A stretch of DNA of 64,000 bases from OMPR01 sp965183835 (GCA_965183835.1 CBCYME010000004.1:186001-250000); one strand, 5' to 3'. Counted from the stretch's first letter, positions 16,756 to 26,664 are shown. Notes: generated by a model not told the origin, from the letters alone. Translations and numbers: made by a program.

Positions 16756-18153
16756 TCAGGATGCGGCTTTCATCAGGTCCTGATCGATCAGATCTTGGTG
16801 TGCTTCGTCCAGAGATTTGCGGATTCGGCGAATCATTTCATCGATATCCGCCGGGGACAGAATCAGCGGCGGCGAGATAATCATACGATCCCCGACGTGG
16901 CGCATGATCAGGTTATTGCCAAAGCACCGGTCCCGGCAAACATACCCAACAGTGCCGGGATCTGACGCGAATTTCGCGCGTGATGCTTTGTCTGGGGTCA
17001 ATGCAATCGACGCCATCATGCCGACAATTTTCGCTTCTCCCACCAGTGGGTGATCCATCAGACCCTCCCACTTTTCTTTCAGATAGGGGCCAGCAACGGA
17101 CTGTACGTGTCCGACGATGTCTTCTTCTTCAATGATACGCAGATTTTCCAAGGCCACTGCCGCCGCAACCGGGTGACCTGAATAGGTATAGCCGTGATTG
17201 AATTCCTCTTGACCGATAACCGCCGCGACCTCGTCATTGACAATCGAGCCACCAATGGGCGCATAGCCAGAGCTGAGCCCCTTGGCGATGGTCATAATAT
17301 CTGGCTGGATGCCAACCGTTTGCGACCCGAACCAGTTTCCGGTGCGGCCAAAGCCACAGATGACCTCGTCCGCGATCAGCAGGATCTCGTACTTGTCACA
17401 GATCCGCTGAACTTCGGGCCAATAGGTATCGGGGGCAACGATGACCCCACCAGCGCCCTGCACAGGTTCGGCGATAAAGGCCGCGACGCGATCTTCGCCC
17501 AGTTCCAGAATGGCTTCTTCCAGCTCTTGCGCGCACGCCAGGCCGAATGCTTCGGGGGTGGCATCACCGCCCTCGGCCCACCAATTCGGCTGGCTAATAT
17601 GGTGAATGTCCGGAATCGGCAGCCCACCCTGTGCGTGCATCGGCGCCATCCCCCCCAAGGATCCGCTGCCTACAGTCGAGCCATGATAGGCGTTCTTACG
17701 GCTGATGATTACCGATTTGCTCGGCTTGCCCTTGTTCGCCCAATATGTGCGGACCATGCGGATATTGGTATCGTTGGCCTCGGACCCGCCACCGGCAAAA
17801 AAGACGTGGTTCAGATCACCGGGCGCCAGTTCAGCGATTTTGTTGGCCAATGCGATGGCCGGGACATGGGTCGTCATAAAGAACGAGTTGTAATAGGGCA
17901 GTTCCCGCATCTGACGAGCGGCGACATCGGCCAGCTCATCGCGGCCATAGCCGATGTTGACGCACCACAGACCTGCCATGGCATCCAGGATTTCTTCGCC
18001 TTCGCTGTCGGTCAGATAGATCCCTGTGGCACGTGTGATCACCCGCGCGCCTTTTTTGGCCAATTCATCATTGGCGGTGAAAGGGTGCATGTGATGGGCT
18101 GCATCCAACGCCTGAAGTTCGGCCGTGGGCAGGTGGTTGGTGATGGTCGACAT
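16756..18153 (-). CDS. spuC: class III aminotransferase, putrescine--pyruvate type (SpuC-like)
   Basis: 465 aa PLP enzyme of the omega-aminotransferase family, predicted to move the amino group of putrescine (or another diamine or beta-alanine) to pyruvate. PLP-site motifs: FFAGGGSEANDTNIRMVR, FIAEPVQGAGGVI, LIADEVICGFGRTG with the ring-binding Asp, and TIAKGLSSGYAPIGG with the Schiff-base Lys. ATG 18153 has GGAG 8 bases upstream; an earlier in-frame ATG at 18180 has no site. Lies between the regulator and importer genes on the same strand, which supports a polyamine substrate. Taurine- or beta-alanine-pyruvate activity cannot be excluded. Confidence 0.82.
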   Translation of the reverse strand: MSTITNHLPTAELQALDAAHHMHPFTANDELAKKGARVITRATGIYLTDSEGEEILDAMAGLWCVNIGYGRDELADVAARQMRELPYYNSFFMTTHVPAIALANKIAELAPGDLNHVFFAGGGSEANDTNIRMVRTYWANKGKPSKSVIISRKNAYHGSTVGSGSLGGMAPMHAQGGLPIPDIHHISQPNWWAEGGDATPEAFGLACAQELEEAILELGEDRVAAFIAEPVQGAGGVIVAPDTYWPEVQRICDKYEILLIADEVICGFGRTGNWFGSQTVGIQPDIMTIAKGLSSGYAPIGGSIVNDEVAAVIGQEEFNHGYTYSGHPVAAAVALENLRIIEEEDIVGHVQSVAGPYLKEKWEGLMDHPLVGEAKIVGMMASIALTPDKASRAKFASDPGTVGYVCRDRCFGNNLIMRHVGDRMIISPPLILSPADIDEMIRRIRKSLDEAHQDLIDQDLMKAAS

Positions 18154-18223
18154 GGCGATCTCCGGTAAAAGGGTTGCCATGCAGAATATGATCAAATTTC
18201 AGGCTGTCAATTGCGTCCTTGCC

Positions 18224-18904
18224 CTAACGTGCCTCTGATAAGACCTCGATCATCATCTCGGTGCCTTGAGAAACGTCTTGTTCCATGGCCTTGGCCACAC
18301 CATCAACGTCACGATTGCGCATCGCAACCAACATATCTTTGTGACGATCCGGCAAGTTCTGGGTGCCAAACCGCCCACACACCACCCGCAACGAGGGGCC
18401 GAATCGCAACCACAACCGGTCTGCTAAGTCCGTCATGATCGGGGCATTGGCATGGGCATAAAGGGCCGCGTGAAAGGCGTGATTAAAGCGCAAGTATTTT
18501 GGCACATCCCCGGCTGCAATTGCTGCATCCAAAGCCTGATCAAGGGTTTCCAGCTGATCAATATCCGCGGCTGTCATACGCTGTGCGGCACGACGGGCCA
18601 GTTCGGATTCGATTGATATCCTTACATATATGAGCTGTTCGATATCATTCGCAGACAGCACGGGTACACTGACCCGACGATTGCCCTGAAATACCAACGC
18701 CCCATCCGAGATCAGACGGCGGATCGCTTCGCGCACCGGGGTCATGCCAACCCCCAGCGAATCTGTCAGCCCCTGAATGGTGACAGCCTGCCCCGGGGCC
18801 ATCTCTCCGAACAGGATTTGGGCCTTGAGCGTCTGATACACCTTCTCATGAGCAGGTTTTTTCCCTTCAGATTGGGTTTTTTCTGCGGTGTTATTTTTGA
18901 TCAT
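18224..18904 (-). CDS. GntR family regulator with FCD domain
   Basis: 226 aa from ATG 18904. The winged HTH (about 20-85) contains VYQTLKAQILFGEMAPGQAV and MTPVREAIRRLISDGAL, the GntR signature. The C-terminal FCD domain is all-helical, with FNHAFHAALY and DRHKDMLVAM carrying the metal- and ligand-pocket His residues. No strong ribosome site is visible at 18904, and the open frame extends 29 codons further. It stands between spuC and divergent potF, so it is the obvious candidate regulator of polyamine uptake and use; the ligand is not known. Confidence 0.85.
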   Translation of the reverse strand: MIKNNTAEKTQSEGKKPAHEKVYQTLKAQILFGEMAPGQAVTIQGLTDSLGVGMTPVREAIRRLISDGALVFQGNRRVSVPVLSANDIEQLIYVRISIESELARRAAQRMTAADIDQLETLDQALDAAIAAGDVPKYLRFNHAFHAALYAHANAPIMTDLADRLWLRFGPSLRVVCGRFGTQNLPDRHKDMLVAMRNRDVDGVAKAMEQDVSQGTEMMIEVLSEAR

Positions 18905-19048
18905 ATTCAAAGGACTTAACTCGATTTCAACCCGGTGGCATAGGTGGCCATTTTCGCTGATAACCATAAACACTGTTGCCGCAGAAGGCAAAACTTGATC
19001 AAATCCCCGCAGGCGGGAGCATACCCGTTCCTAGCAGGGAGACACTCA

Positions 19049-20134
19049 ATGACACTCAAAATGCTGACACTCACTGGCGTACTTGCGCTGAGCACATCCA
19101 TGGCCTTTGCCGAAGAAGTTCGGGTCTATAACTGGTCTGATTACATCGACGAAGAGTTGCTGGAAAAGTTTGAAACTGAAACCGGCCTCAAACTGATCTA
19201 CGATGTGTTTGACAGCAACGAAGTGCTGGAAACCAAGATGCTGGCGGGTGGATCCGGCTATGATGTCGTTGTTCCGTCGGGCACGTTCCTGCAACGCCAA
19301 ATTCAGGCGGGTGCTTTTCAAAAGCTGGACACCAGCCAGCTGAGCAATGCCGGCAACCTGTGGGATGTGATCCAGGATCGCACCTCGGGCTATGATCCAG
19401 ACAACGCCTATTCCATCAACTACATGTGGGGCACCACCGGGTTGGGTGTAAACGTCGGCAAGGTCAAAGAGATCTTGGGAGATGACGCACCACTCAGCAG
19501 CATGGATTTGGTTCTCAAGCCGGAAAACATGGAAAAGCTGGCTGCTTGTGGCGTGCATTTCCTGGACGCGCCGAGCGAAATGATCCCAATGGTTCTGCAA
19601 TACCTTGGAGAAGATCCCGATAGCCACGACAAAGATGTGATTGCCAAGACCGAGCCGGTATTGTCGGCGGTGCGCCCCCATATTCAGAAATTCCACAGCT
19701 CGGAATACATCAACGCGCTCGCCAATGGGGACATCTGCGTTGCAGTTGGTTGGTCTGGCGACATCCTGCAGGCCCGTGATCGCGCCGCCGAGGCGGAAAA
19801 CGGTGTTGAAATCGCCTATAACGCCTTTTCCCAAGGCTCTCTGATGTGGTTCGACCAAATGGCCATTCCAGTTGACGCCCCGAACCCCGAAGGCGCGCAT
19901 AAGTTCCTGAACTTTATTCTCGATGCCAACAATATGGCGGCAGCGTCGAACTATGTGTATTACGCCAACGGCAACAAAGCCTCGCAAGCGCACCTAGAGT
20001 CGGACGTGATCGACGATCCTGCGATCTATCCCAGCGAGGCAACGATGGAAAACCTGTACATCACCACGCCGTACCCCGCGAAAACGCAGCGGGTGGTGAC
20101 CCGTCTCTGGACCAAGATTAAGTCAGGTATCTAA
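19049..20134 (+). CDS. potF: periplasmic putrescine-binding protein
   Basis: 361 aa. Signal peptide at 1-21 (cleaved after MAFA). The mature start EEVRVYNWSDYIDEE is the hallmark of PotF/SpuD proteins. The later SINYMWGTTGLGVN and WSGDILQARDRA segments contribute aromatic and acidic ligand residues as in PotF. ATG 19049 follows AGGGAGA. It heads the plus-strand operon potFGHI and is followed by a GC hairpin. Confidence 0.9.
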   Translation: MTLKMLTLTGVLALSTSMAFAEEVRVYNWSDYIDEELLEKFETETGLKLIYDVFDSNEVLETKMLAGGSGYDVVVPSGTFLQRQIQAGAFQKLDTSQLSNAGNLWDVIQDRTSGYDPDNAYSINYMWGTTGLGVNVGKVKEILGDDAPLSSMDLVLKPENMEKLAACGVHFLDAPSEMIPMVLQYLGEDPDSHDKDVIAKTEPVLSAVRPHIQKFHSSEYINALANGDICVAVGWSGDILQARDRAAEAENGVEIAYNAFSQGSLMWFDQMAIPVDAPNPEGAHKFLNFILDANNMAAASNYVYYANGNKASQAHLESDVIDDPAIYPSEATMENLYITTPYPAKTQRVVTRLWTKIKSGI

Positions 20135-20157
20135 GCCTTGATTTGAAAAACCTAAGG

Positions 20158-20174
20158 CGGGCCGCAGTGGCCCG
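20158..20174. other. intercistronic hairpin after potF
   Basis: CGGGCC (20158-20163), loop GCAGT, GGCCCG (20169-20174); a perfect stem extendable by wobble pairs. No T-run follows. It sits in the 87-base gap between potF and potG, matching the position of the hairpin behind the other binding-protein gene. Confidence 0.6.
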
Positions 20175-20221
20175 TCTGTGTGGCCTGTGTTGTACACACG
20201 GGAAATATACGGGGGTCCACC

Positions 20222-21349
20222 TTGAACACATCCGTCTTTGCGCCTTGGGAAGACCCCAATGCCAAGCCATTGATTAGCTTTCGAAATGTCACGAAACGCT
20301 TTGGCTCGTTTACCGCGATCGACAATCTGTCTCTGGATATCTTTGAGAAAGAGTTTTTCGCCCTGTTGGGGCCATCGGGCTGTGGTAAAACCACGATGAT
20401 GCGGATGCTGGCGGGATTTGAAACCGTCACCGAGGGGACAATCGAACTGGCAGGGCAAGACATCGCAGCCGTGCCTCCCAACAAGCGGGCAGTGAACATG
20501 ATGTTCCAGTCCTACGCTCTGTTTCCACATCTCAGTGTTTGGGAAAACATCGCGTTTGGCCTGCGCCGGGACAAAATACCGAAACAGGACCTTGAGGCCC
20601 GCGTCGAAGAGATGCTCAAGCTGACCCGGCTCGAAAAATTCGCCCGCCGCAAACCGCACCAGATTTCGGGGGGGCAACGCCAACGTGTCGCCCTTGCGCG
20701 GTCCTTGGCCAAAGCGCCAAAGCTGTTGTTGTTGGACGAACCTTTGGGGGCGTTGGACAAAAAGCTGCGTCAGGATACGCAGTTTGAATTGATGGATATT
20801 CAGGAAAGCACCGGCACCACCTTTGTGATCGTGACCCATGACCAAGAAGAGGCGATGACGGTTGCCTCACGGGTGGCCGTCATGGACGAGGGGTTGCTGA
20901 AACAGGTGGCGACCCCAGACCGGATTTATGAAACGCCAAACTCTGTTTATGTGGCTGATTTTATTGGGGATGTGAACATCATCCAAGGTCGAACCACATC
21001 GGCAAACGATGGCACCTACAGCGTCGATTGGGCCGAGGGGCAGGTGGCCTTGAACGCCACATCCGCGACCGAATTTACAAAAGATCAAACCTGCCATCTG
21101 GCGATCCGACCAGAAAAGATAACCATTACAGCAGATCGCCCTGAAAACGCAGACAACATGGTGCAGGGCAAAGTGCACGACATCGCCTATCTTGGAAACC
21201 TGTCCACCTATTACGTCGAATTGGCGAATGGCACGATGATCAAAGCACAGGCGGCAAATACACGTCGGATTTCGCGCCGCTCCTTTACTTGGGAAGACCC
21301 CGTTTGGCTGTCTTGGACGGCCACGGCAGGTGTCTTGTTGGCGAACTGA
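20222..21349 (+). CDS. potG: putrescine ABC transporter ATPase
   Basis: 375 aa. Walker A GPSGCGKT, signature ISGGQRQR, Walker B KLLLLDEPLGALD, switch VTHDQEEAM, then a TOBE domain. Start taken as TTG 20222 with GGGGG 7 bases upstream, giving the N-terminus LNTSVFAPWEDP; a GTG at 20180 is the alternative. The stop overlaps the start of potH (TGATG). Confidence 0.9.
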   Translation: MNTSVFAPWEDPNAKPLISFRNVTKRFGSFTAIDNLSLDIFEKEFFALLGPSGCGKTTMMRMLAGFETVTEGTIELAGQDIAAVPPNKRAVNMMFQSYALFPHLSVWENIAFGLRRDKIPKQDLEARVEEMLKLTRLEKFARRKPHQISGGQRQRVALARSLAKAPKLLLLDEPLGALDKKLRQDTQFELMDIQESTGTTFVIVTHDQEEAMTVASRVAVMDEGLLKQVATPDRIYETPNSVYVADFIGDVNIIQGRTTSANDGTYSVDWAEGQVALNATSATEFTKDQTCHLAIRPEKITITADRPENADNMVQGKVHDIAYLGNLSTYYVELANGTMIKAQAANTRRISRRSFTWEDPVWLSWTATAGVLLAN

Positions 21350-22230
21350 TGCGCCGCTTTGTTCTGATCGCTGTTCCTTATGTGTGGCTGTTGGCCCTGT
21401 TTCTGGTGCCGTTTGTCATCGTCTTCAAAATCTCACTGTCGGATGCGGCCATCGCCCGTCCGCCCTATATGCCGCAATTTGACTGGGCCACAGGCATTGG
21501 CGCGTTCCTGGCCGAGCTGGATTTCGAAAACTTCATCTTTCTGACCGAGGATAACCTCTATTGGAAAGCTTATCTGAGCAGCGCCAAAATCGCGCTGATT
21601 TCGACTTTTTGTACGCTGCTGGTGGGCTATCCGATAGCCTATGCCATGGCGCGCGCGCCGGATGAATGGCGCGCTACGCTGATGATGCTGGTGATCTTGC
21701 CCTTTTGGACCTCGTTCCTGATCCGTGTTTATGCGTGGATGGGCATCCTAAGTAACGAAGGATTCCTGAACCAATTCCTGTTGTGGACGGGCATCATTTC
21801 GACGCCGTTGACGATTTTGAACACCAACACTGCAGTCTACATCGGCATCGTTTATACCTATTTGCCGTTCATGATCCTGCCGATCTATGCAGCCCTTGAA
21901 CGGTTGGACGGATCGCTGATCGAAGCAGCCGAAGATTTGGGGTGTTCACGGCTTCTGGCTTTTTGGTTGGTCACGATTCCGCTTTCACGGCCGGGTATCA
22001 TTGCCGGGTCGTTTTTGGTTTTCATCCCGGTTCTGGGCGAATTTGTTATTCCTTCGCTGCTGGGCGGCTCCGGCACGTTGATGATCGGCAAGGTGTTGTG
22101 GGAGGAGTTCTTCTCCAACCGCGATTGGCCAGTGGCAAGCGCGGTGGCGGTGATCCTGTTGTTGATCTTGGTGATCCCGATTGTGCTATTCCAGCGTAAC
22201 CAGCAGAAACAAGCGGAGGCGGAAGAATGA
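21349..22230 (+). CDS. potH: putrescine ABC transporter permease
   Basis: 293 aa with six predicted membrane helices and the EAA loop LIEAAEDLGCSRLLAFWLVT. Ordinary length for PotH, unlike its counterpart at 12801. The start ATG overlaps the potG stop, and the end overlaps potI by ATGA, so the operon is tightly coupled. Confidence 0.9.
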   Translation: MRRFVLIAVPYVWLLALFLVPFVIVFKISLSDAAIARPPYMPQFDWATGIGAFLAELDFENFIFLTEDNLYWKAYLSSAKIALISTFCTLLVGYPIAYAMARAPDEWRATLMMLVILPFWTSFLIRVYAWMGILSNEGFLNQFLLWTGIISTPLTILNTNTAVYIGIVYTYLPFMILPIYAALERLDGSLIEAAEDLGCSRLLAFWLVTIPLSRPGIIAGSFLVFIPVLGEFVIPSLLGGSGTLMIGKVLWEEFFSNRDWPVASAVAVILLLILVIPIVLFQRNQQKQAEAEE

Positions 22231-23045
22231 ACAAGTTAAGTTGGTTCAATGTTGTGTCGCTGACCTTGGGATTCGCATTTCTCTACATCCCAATGATCAT
22301 TCTGATCATCTTCAGCTTTAACGAAAGCAAGCTGGTGACAGTCTGGGCAGGATTTTCGACCAAATGGTACGGTGAGCTGATGCAAAACGAGGCGTTCTTG
22401 AACGCGGCATGGGTCACGGTCAAAGTCGCGGTCTTTTCGTCGACAATCGCCACTGTGTTGGGAACCATGGCCGCCTATGTTCTGGTGCGCGGCGGGCGGT
22501 TTCTGGGGCGAACCCTGTTTTCCGGCATGATCTATGCCCCGTTGGTGATGCCAGAGGTGATCACTGGTCTGTCGCTGTTGTTGTTGTTTATCGGCATCGG
22601 CTTGGATCGCGGGGTTTTGACCATCGTTCTGGCCCACACGACCTTCTCCATGTGTTACGTTTCGGTGGTGGTGTCCTCGCGGCTTGTGACATTCGATCGC
22701 TCTCTGGAGGAGGCGGCGTTGGATCTGGGATGTTCAGCGGCCGAGGCATTCAGATTGGTCACCTTGCCGATCATCGCGCCGGCGGTCATTTCCGGCTGGT
22801 TGCTGGCCTTTACACTGTCTTTGGATGATTTGGTGATTGCATCGTTCACCTCTGGCCCGTCGGCAACCACCCTTCCGATCAAGATCTTTTCGGCGGTTCG
22901 GCTTGGGGTTTCCCCGGAAATCAATGCCTTGTCGACACTGATGATCGCGGTTGTAACGGTTGGGGTGATAACGGCGTCTTTGGTATCTAAACGAGCAACC
23001 GTGCGTCAAAAACAAGATGAACAAGCCGCCGCGCGCGAAGGCTGA
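22227..23045 (+). CDS. potI: putrescine ABC transporter permease
   Basis: 272 aa, six predicted helices, EAA loop LEEAALDLGCSAAEAFRLVT. Normal PotI length. Last gene of the importer operon; its stop is 2 bases from the end of the convergent phosphotransferase gene and no terminator hairpin is visible between them. Confidence 0.9.
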   Translation: MNKLSWFNVVSLTLGFAFLYIPMIILIIFSFNESKLVTVWAGFSTKWYGELMQNEAFLNAAWVTVKVAVFSSTIATVLGTMAAYVLVRGGRFLGRTLFSGMIYAPLVMPEVITGLSLLLLFIGIGLDRGVLTIVLAHTTFSMCYVSVVVSSRLVTFDRSLEEAALDLGCSAAEAFRLVTLPIIAPAVISGWLLAFTLSLDDLVIASFTSGPSATTLPIKIFSAVRLGVSPEINALSTLMIAVVTVGVITASLVSKRATVRQKQDEQAAAREG

Positions 23046-23047
23046 GG

Positions 23048-23944
23048 TCACACTGTGACGAGGCTGGCCAGTTCGAATTCCATGGCACGGGCATAGTCGT
23101 CCGTGCCATTTTCTGCGCGCCAAAGACAATAGGCGCTCATCCTCCAATGATACCAAGGCATCAACTGACGCAGGCGGGCGGTTGTTTCGGGGCACCCGTA
23201 TGCGGATACGAAGTGCTCTATGTCATCGGCAGTCAGGATCTGACCGCGGTACAGAAACTGCATTGCAGGCGACAGGAACAGGGCTAAATCCTCGCAAGGA
23301 TCACCAAGCAGTGGACATTGCCAATCGATCAAGATCGCCGCGTCCCCTTGGCACAGGATATTCCCGGCAACCGGATCACCATGGATAAACCGGGTATTGG
23401 GGGTTGGTGGCACCGATGTTGAGGGGCACAATGCTCTCAAACGCGCACGGCCTGCAGATGTGCACAGGTCAAGTATGGTTTCTGCATGGGCTGCGATTTC
23501 GGCGCTGCCATTGCACCCTTTTGGGGCATCAAGCGTCACCGGAGTGGTGTGCAAGTCGCGCAAAACATTGGCCGCAAGGGATGGACTCTCTCGCCAAGTT
23601 GCACCCGGTGCGTGATCATAAAGCACCCAATGCGCCTGCTCAAACTGCCCTGAATCGCGCAGGTTTGGGACAAATCCAGTGTCGGCCAAGGCCCGTAGGC
23701 ATTGGATTTCAAGCGCGGGGTCGTTGCGAAAAAGCGGGTTGGATTGGCTGGTGCGATACAGCTTCAGCACCAAATCCTCTTGCTGACCCAAGATGCGCCA
23801 AACCTGATTGGTTCGCCCGCCATACAGCGGGGCAAATGTTGTTGGTCCTGTGATCCGCCCACGCTGACGTAGACAGTGAACAAGAGAAGAGGGCGGTGAA
23901 ACCTGCAGCGGACGTGCTCCGAGTGTGCCAATGGGATACCCCAC
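23048..23944 (-). CDS. aminoglycoside/choline phosphotransferase-family kinase
   Basis: 298 aa with a protein-kinase-like APH fold. FIHGDPVAGNILCQG is the Brenner catalytic loop (catalytic Asp, Mg-binding Asn), and ILIDWQCPLLGDPCEDLA the metal-binding Asp motif. The N-lobe has PLYGGRTNQVWRI as a nucleotide loop. The GTG at 23944 has GAGG 5 bases upstream. The natural substrate cannot be told: choline, ethanolamine or a sugar are typical. Not obviously flagellar despite the neighbour flgD upstream on the same strand. Confidence 0.75.
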   Translation of the reverse strand: MGYPIGTLGARPLQVSPPSSLVHCLRQRGRITGPTTFAPLYGGRTNQVWRILGQQEDLVLKLYRTSQSNPLFRNDPALEIQCLRALADTGFVPNLRDSGQFEQAHWVLYDHAPGATWRESPSLAANVLRDLHTTPVTLDAPKGCNGSAEIAAHAETILDLCTSAGRARLRALCPSTSVPPTPNTRFIHGDPVAGNILCQGDAAILIDWQCPLLGDPCEDLALFLSPAMQFLYRGQILTADDIEHFVSAYGCPETTARLRQLMPWYHWRMSAYCLWRAENGTDDYARAMEFELASLVTV

Positions 23945-23976
23945 TGGCCCTCTCTACTCGGTTCATGATGGCTGGA

Positions 23977-24648
23977 TCAAGCTCCCGACCGAACCCCGGT
24001 CACCACCGAGGGCAAAATGACTTGCCCCCCTTCCAGAATAAGCGTGATTTGCCCGTTCTGGATTTGGGCTTCGACGATATTGTTATATGTGGCTGTGGAT
24101 TGATCCTGAAGCAGCGTATCCTCTGCGTAGCTCTCGACCGAGAAACTGTACAAACCGGTTGGGCGCGCGGTGCCGTCGGATTCAAGCCCGGTCCAGTTGA
24201 CCTGAGTTTCCGACAGAGCAATGGCCTGACGTTCAACAATTGTGCCGGTCGAATCACGCACCACCAGTTCGGCACGATCTGCGTTTTCAGCGAATTCGGG
24301 CGTAACAGTGATGGGATCCCCAGAATAATGGGCAGGCGCTATGGCACGGACATCTTTCCCCACCCAACTCGACAATTCTGCAATATCGGAATTGCCCATT
24401 TGTGTCATGAGAGACGCCAGCGTGTCGTTGGTTTTGACCTGCTGTTCGACCATCGAAAACTGTGCCAGCTGCGCCGCATATTCCGCCCCATCCAGCGGCT
24501 CCAGCGGATCCTGATTGCGCGCCTGAGCCGTGAGCATATTCAAGAACGTCTCAAAATCTGATGTTAATGCACGTTTCGCCGGTGTTTCCGAGGCCGGGGT
24601 TGTGTTTGACGTTGTTGGTGAATTCGCTTGTACGCTTTGCGTTTCCAT
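23977..24648 (-). CDS. flgD: flagellar hook capping protein
   Basis: 223 aa. The N-terminal scaffold region holds FETFLNMLTAQARNQDPLEP and AQLAQFSMVEQQVKTN, the FlgD signature that caps the growing hook. The rest (about 90-215) has the FlgD Ig/tudor-like fold (GLYSFSVESYAEDTLLQ). Starts 3 bases after the fliK stop, so the two are co-transcribed from the promoter region 26617-26726. Confidence 0.92.
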   Translation of the reverse strand: METQSVQANSPTTSNTTPASETPAKRALTSDFETFLNMLTAQARNQDPLEPLDGAEYAAQLAQFSMVEQQVKTNDTLASLMTQMGNSDIAELSSWVGKDVRAIAPAHYSGDPITVTPEFAENADRAELVVRDSTGTIVERQAIALSETQVNWTGLESDGTARPTGLYSFSVESYAEDTLLQDQSTATYNNIVEAQIQNGQITLILEGGQVILPSVVTGVRSGA

Positions 24649-24651
24649 AAT

Positions 24652-26616
24652 TTATACCCTCACATCGACACCGCTGCTGGTTGCAGACGGAGTTTGTTTT
24701 TCAGTTAGAGCAACCTGCTCTTGCTCGGCAGAGGACCCAGACTGATTGTCGTGTGATCCCTCTGAATTGTTGGCTGATTCGGACCCATCACCGGTAAAGA
24801 CGAAATTGATGTCACTGTACCCAAGGTCGCGGAATTCACTGGTCAGCTGCTCCAGATTTCGCCGCATCAGCTCAAGCGTTTCTGGCCGCTCAGCTGCGAT
24901 GGTCATGACCACAGAGGTATCCGTTGTTGTAACCGACATTTTGACCTGCCCCAACTCTTCGGGGTTCAGGGCGATTTCAACGGGGGCTTGCATGCCGCGC
25001 GGCGCTGCAGCGACCATTTGAGCGGCAATAGATCGAATCATCTCAGGGCGCGCTGCCGATGCCATGGGGGCTTCGGATACGCTTGTGCCAAATGACACCT
25101 GTTCGGACGGTCTAGCGAGGTCTACCGCTGGGTCGTCTACGGCCAATTCCGCGTCATGCAACAGTGCCGAGGTCGAAATGCCCTGTGAAACGGCCGGGCT
25201 GATGTGCATGTTCGTGTTGGACATCGCCGTTTTCAGACCGGAAGCGGATGGATTTACAGCCCCCTGTTGAACCGGAACTTCAGATTGTCGTGCCGTGAAA
25301 GGTGCGTCCGAATCCGCAGCCCTATCTGCCTTTGAAACAGCAACTGGCGTGGGTCTTGTTGTTTCGGTCACGGATCCTTTGGGCTGGTATTGCGAGAGGT
25401 TCGAAACCCCTTTTGTCTCACTTTCGGTGGGGGCCATCCGGGCTTGCGGAACAGGCATGTTCTGATCCACCTCTGCCCCCCCTTGTGGGGAAATCAAAGT
25501 GTGCGACGACGCAGGTTGGGACCCGCCGGGGCGAACTTGCTTACCGACTTCGGAAAGTGGTGCGTGAGTCGGGCGCGCTTTTGGCTCCGCCGCAATAGGC
25601 TGTGCGGCCACGGATGTGTTGGATGTTTTCGCGGTTGGCTTCCCCAGTGTTTCTTGGATAACTGACTTATCAGAATCCGACGGAACAGAGTGTGACGGGG
25701 CCGCTGGCTGCATCACACCTTGTGTCGGCCGCGCGGGCATACCAATCGCATGTGCTGCACCGGAAACAGGTGCACCCTTGATCACTGCACCAGCTTCTGT
25801 GGGAGCTTGCCGAGTCTTGCCAGCTTGGCCCATCGACGCTGTGGCCTGCTCTTGCATCATCGGTGTTTTTGAGACCAACGCCGAGATCTGTGGCGCGACA
25901 GGGTGATCATTTATCTGACGCAGAATCGGCTGACTGGTTGCGTTTGCAGGGTGAACAATCTGTTGCCCATCACTGCTTGGTCTATTCGTGTTTAGAAAAA
26001 CCTGCTCCTGCGCGGACAACGCAATTTTCTCAATCGCTGGCGACATCTGCGTCCCACTGTTTTTCGCACCTATCCCTGTGTCAGATACGCCAGATTGGTG
26101 CGGTTGAGGCGACAGGCCAGACGCCCCAGACCGGGGATCGACCTCGGGGCGGCGCCCCAAGTCAGAGCGCGGATCAGAGGGGGCCGCTGTATCACCGTGT
26201 CCCGTTTTGTAGGATGGCGCCGCAGCGGGTAAGTCCATGCTTTTACTTGGGGTATCGGTCTGATCTGCGATGTCTTCGGGGGTGCCGGGTGCCTGTGGGG
26301 CGTGGGGCTTAGTCGCCAATGACCCCAACATCCCCGGTGTCCCAAGCGCGGCCCCAGGCTTGGTTGTATCCGACGGCAGCCCTGCTGTTTCTGAGGTTTC
26401 TGGCACTTCAGCACCTTTGGGCGTGGAATCAACAGATGGCTCGCCCTGTGCCGCGCTTTGAGGATCAGGCGCACCCGTGAGCCGAGGGTCAGACTCTTTG
26501 GCGAAAACGTCAAAGAAGCTTTGACCGGGTGTTCCGGCCTTTGCGTCGGTCGTTTGCGCAGCTGGTATTGATGTCCGGGCGCTAAGGGCTTCTGCCACAG
26601 GTAAATTCGAGAGCAT
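24652..26616 (-). CDS. fliK: flagellar hook-length control protein
   Basis: 654 aa. Most of the protein (about 20-540) is low-complexity, rich in Pro, Ala, Ser, Thr and Gln, as expected of the FliK molecular ruler. The conserved C-terminal Flg_hook domain is at about 540-625: PVEIALNPEELGQVKMSV and MTIAAERPETLELMRRNLEQL (quoted in part). ATG 26616 chosen. A TTG 14 codons upstream (26658) is possible and the ribosome site is weak either way. It partners flgD: FliK switches export specificity when hook length is reached. Confidence 0.88.
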   Translation of the reverse strand: MLSNLPVAEALSARTSIPAAQTTDAKAGTPGQSFFDVFAKESDPRLTGAPDPQSAAQGEPSVDSTPKGAEVPETSETAGLPSDTTKPGAALGTPGMLGSLATKPHAPQAPGTPEDIADQTDTPSKSMDLPAAAPSYKTGHGDTAAPSDPRSDLGRRPEVDPRSGASGLSPQPHQSGVSDTGIGAKNSGTQMSPAIEKIALSAQEQVFLNTNRPSSDGQQIVHPANATSQPILRQINDHPVAPQISALVSKTPMMQEQATASMGQAGKTRQAPTEAGAVIKGAPVSGAAHAIGMPARPTQGVMQPAAPSHSVPSDSDKSVIQETLGKPTAKTSNTSVAAQPIAAEPKARPTHAPLSEVGKQVRPGGSQPASSHTLISPQGGAEVDQNMPVPQARMAPTESETKGVSNLSQYQPKGSVTETTRPTPVAVSKADRAADSDAPFTARQSEVPVQQGAVNPSASGLKTAMSNTNMHISPAVSQGISTSALLHDAELAVDDPAVDLARPSEQVSFGTSVSEAPMASAARPEMIRSIAAQMVAAAPRGMQAPVEIALNPEELGQVKMSVTTTDTSVVMTIAAERPETLELMRRNLEQLTSEFRDLGYSDINFVFTGDGSESANNSEGSHDNQSGSSAEQEQVALTEKQTPSATSSGVDVRV

Positions 26617-26664
26617 TTCTGTTCGCTTTTCTTTCTGAGTGCCCTCACCCTGCCTCAAAACCAG

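Noticed and set aside
17194..18168. 324-codon plus-strand frame opposite spuC
   Set aside because: Shadow; no recognisable protein.
20158..20174. Rho-independent terminator after potF
   Set aside because: No T-run follows and potG starts close behind; recorded as an intercistronic hairpin instead.
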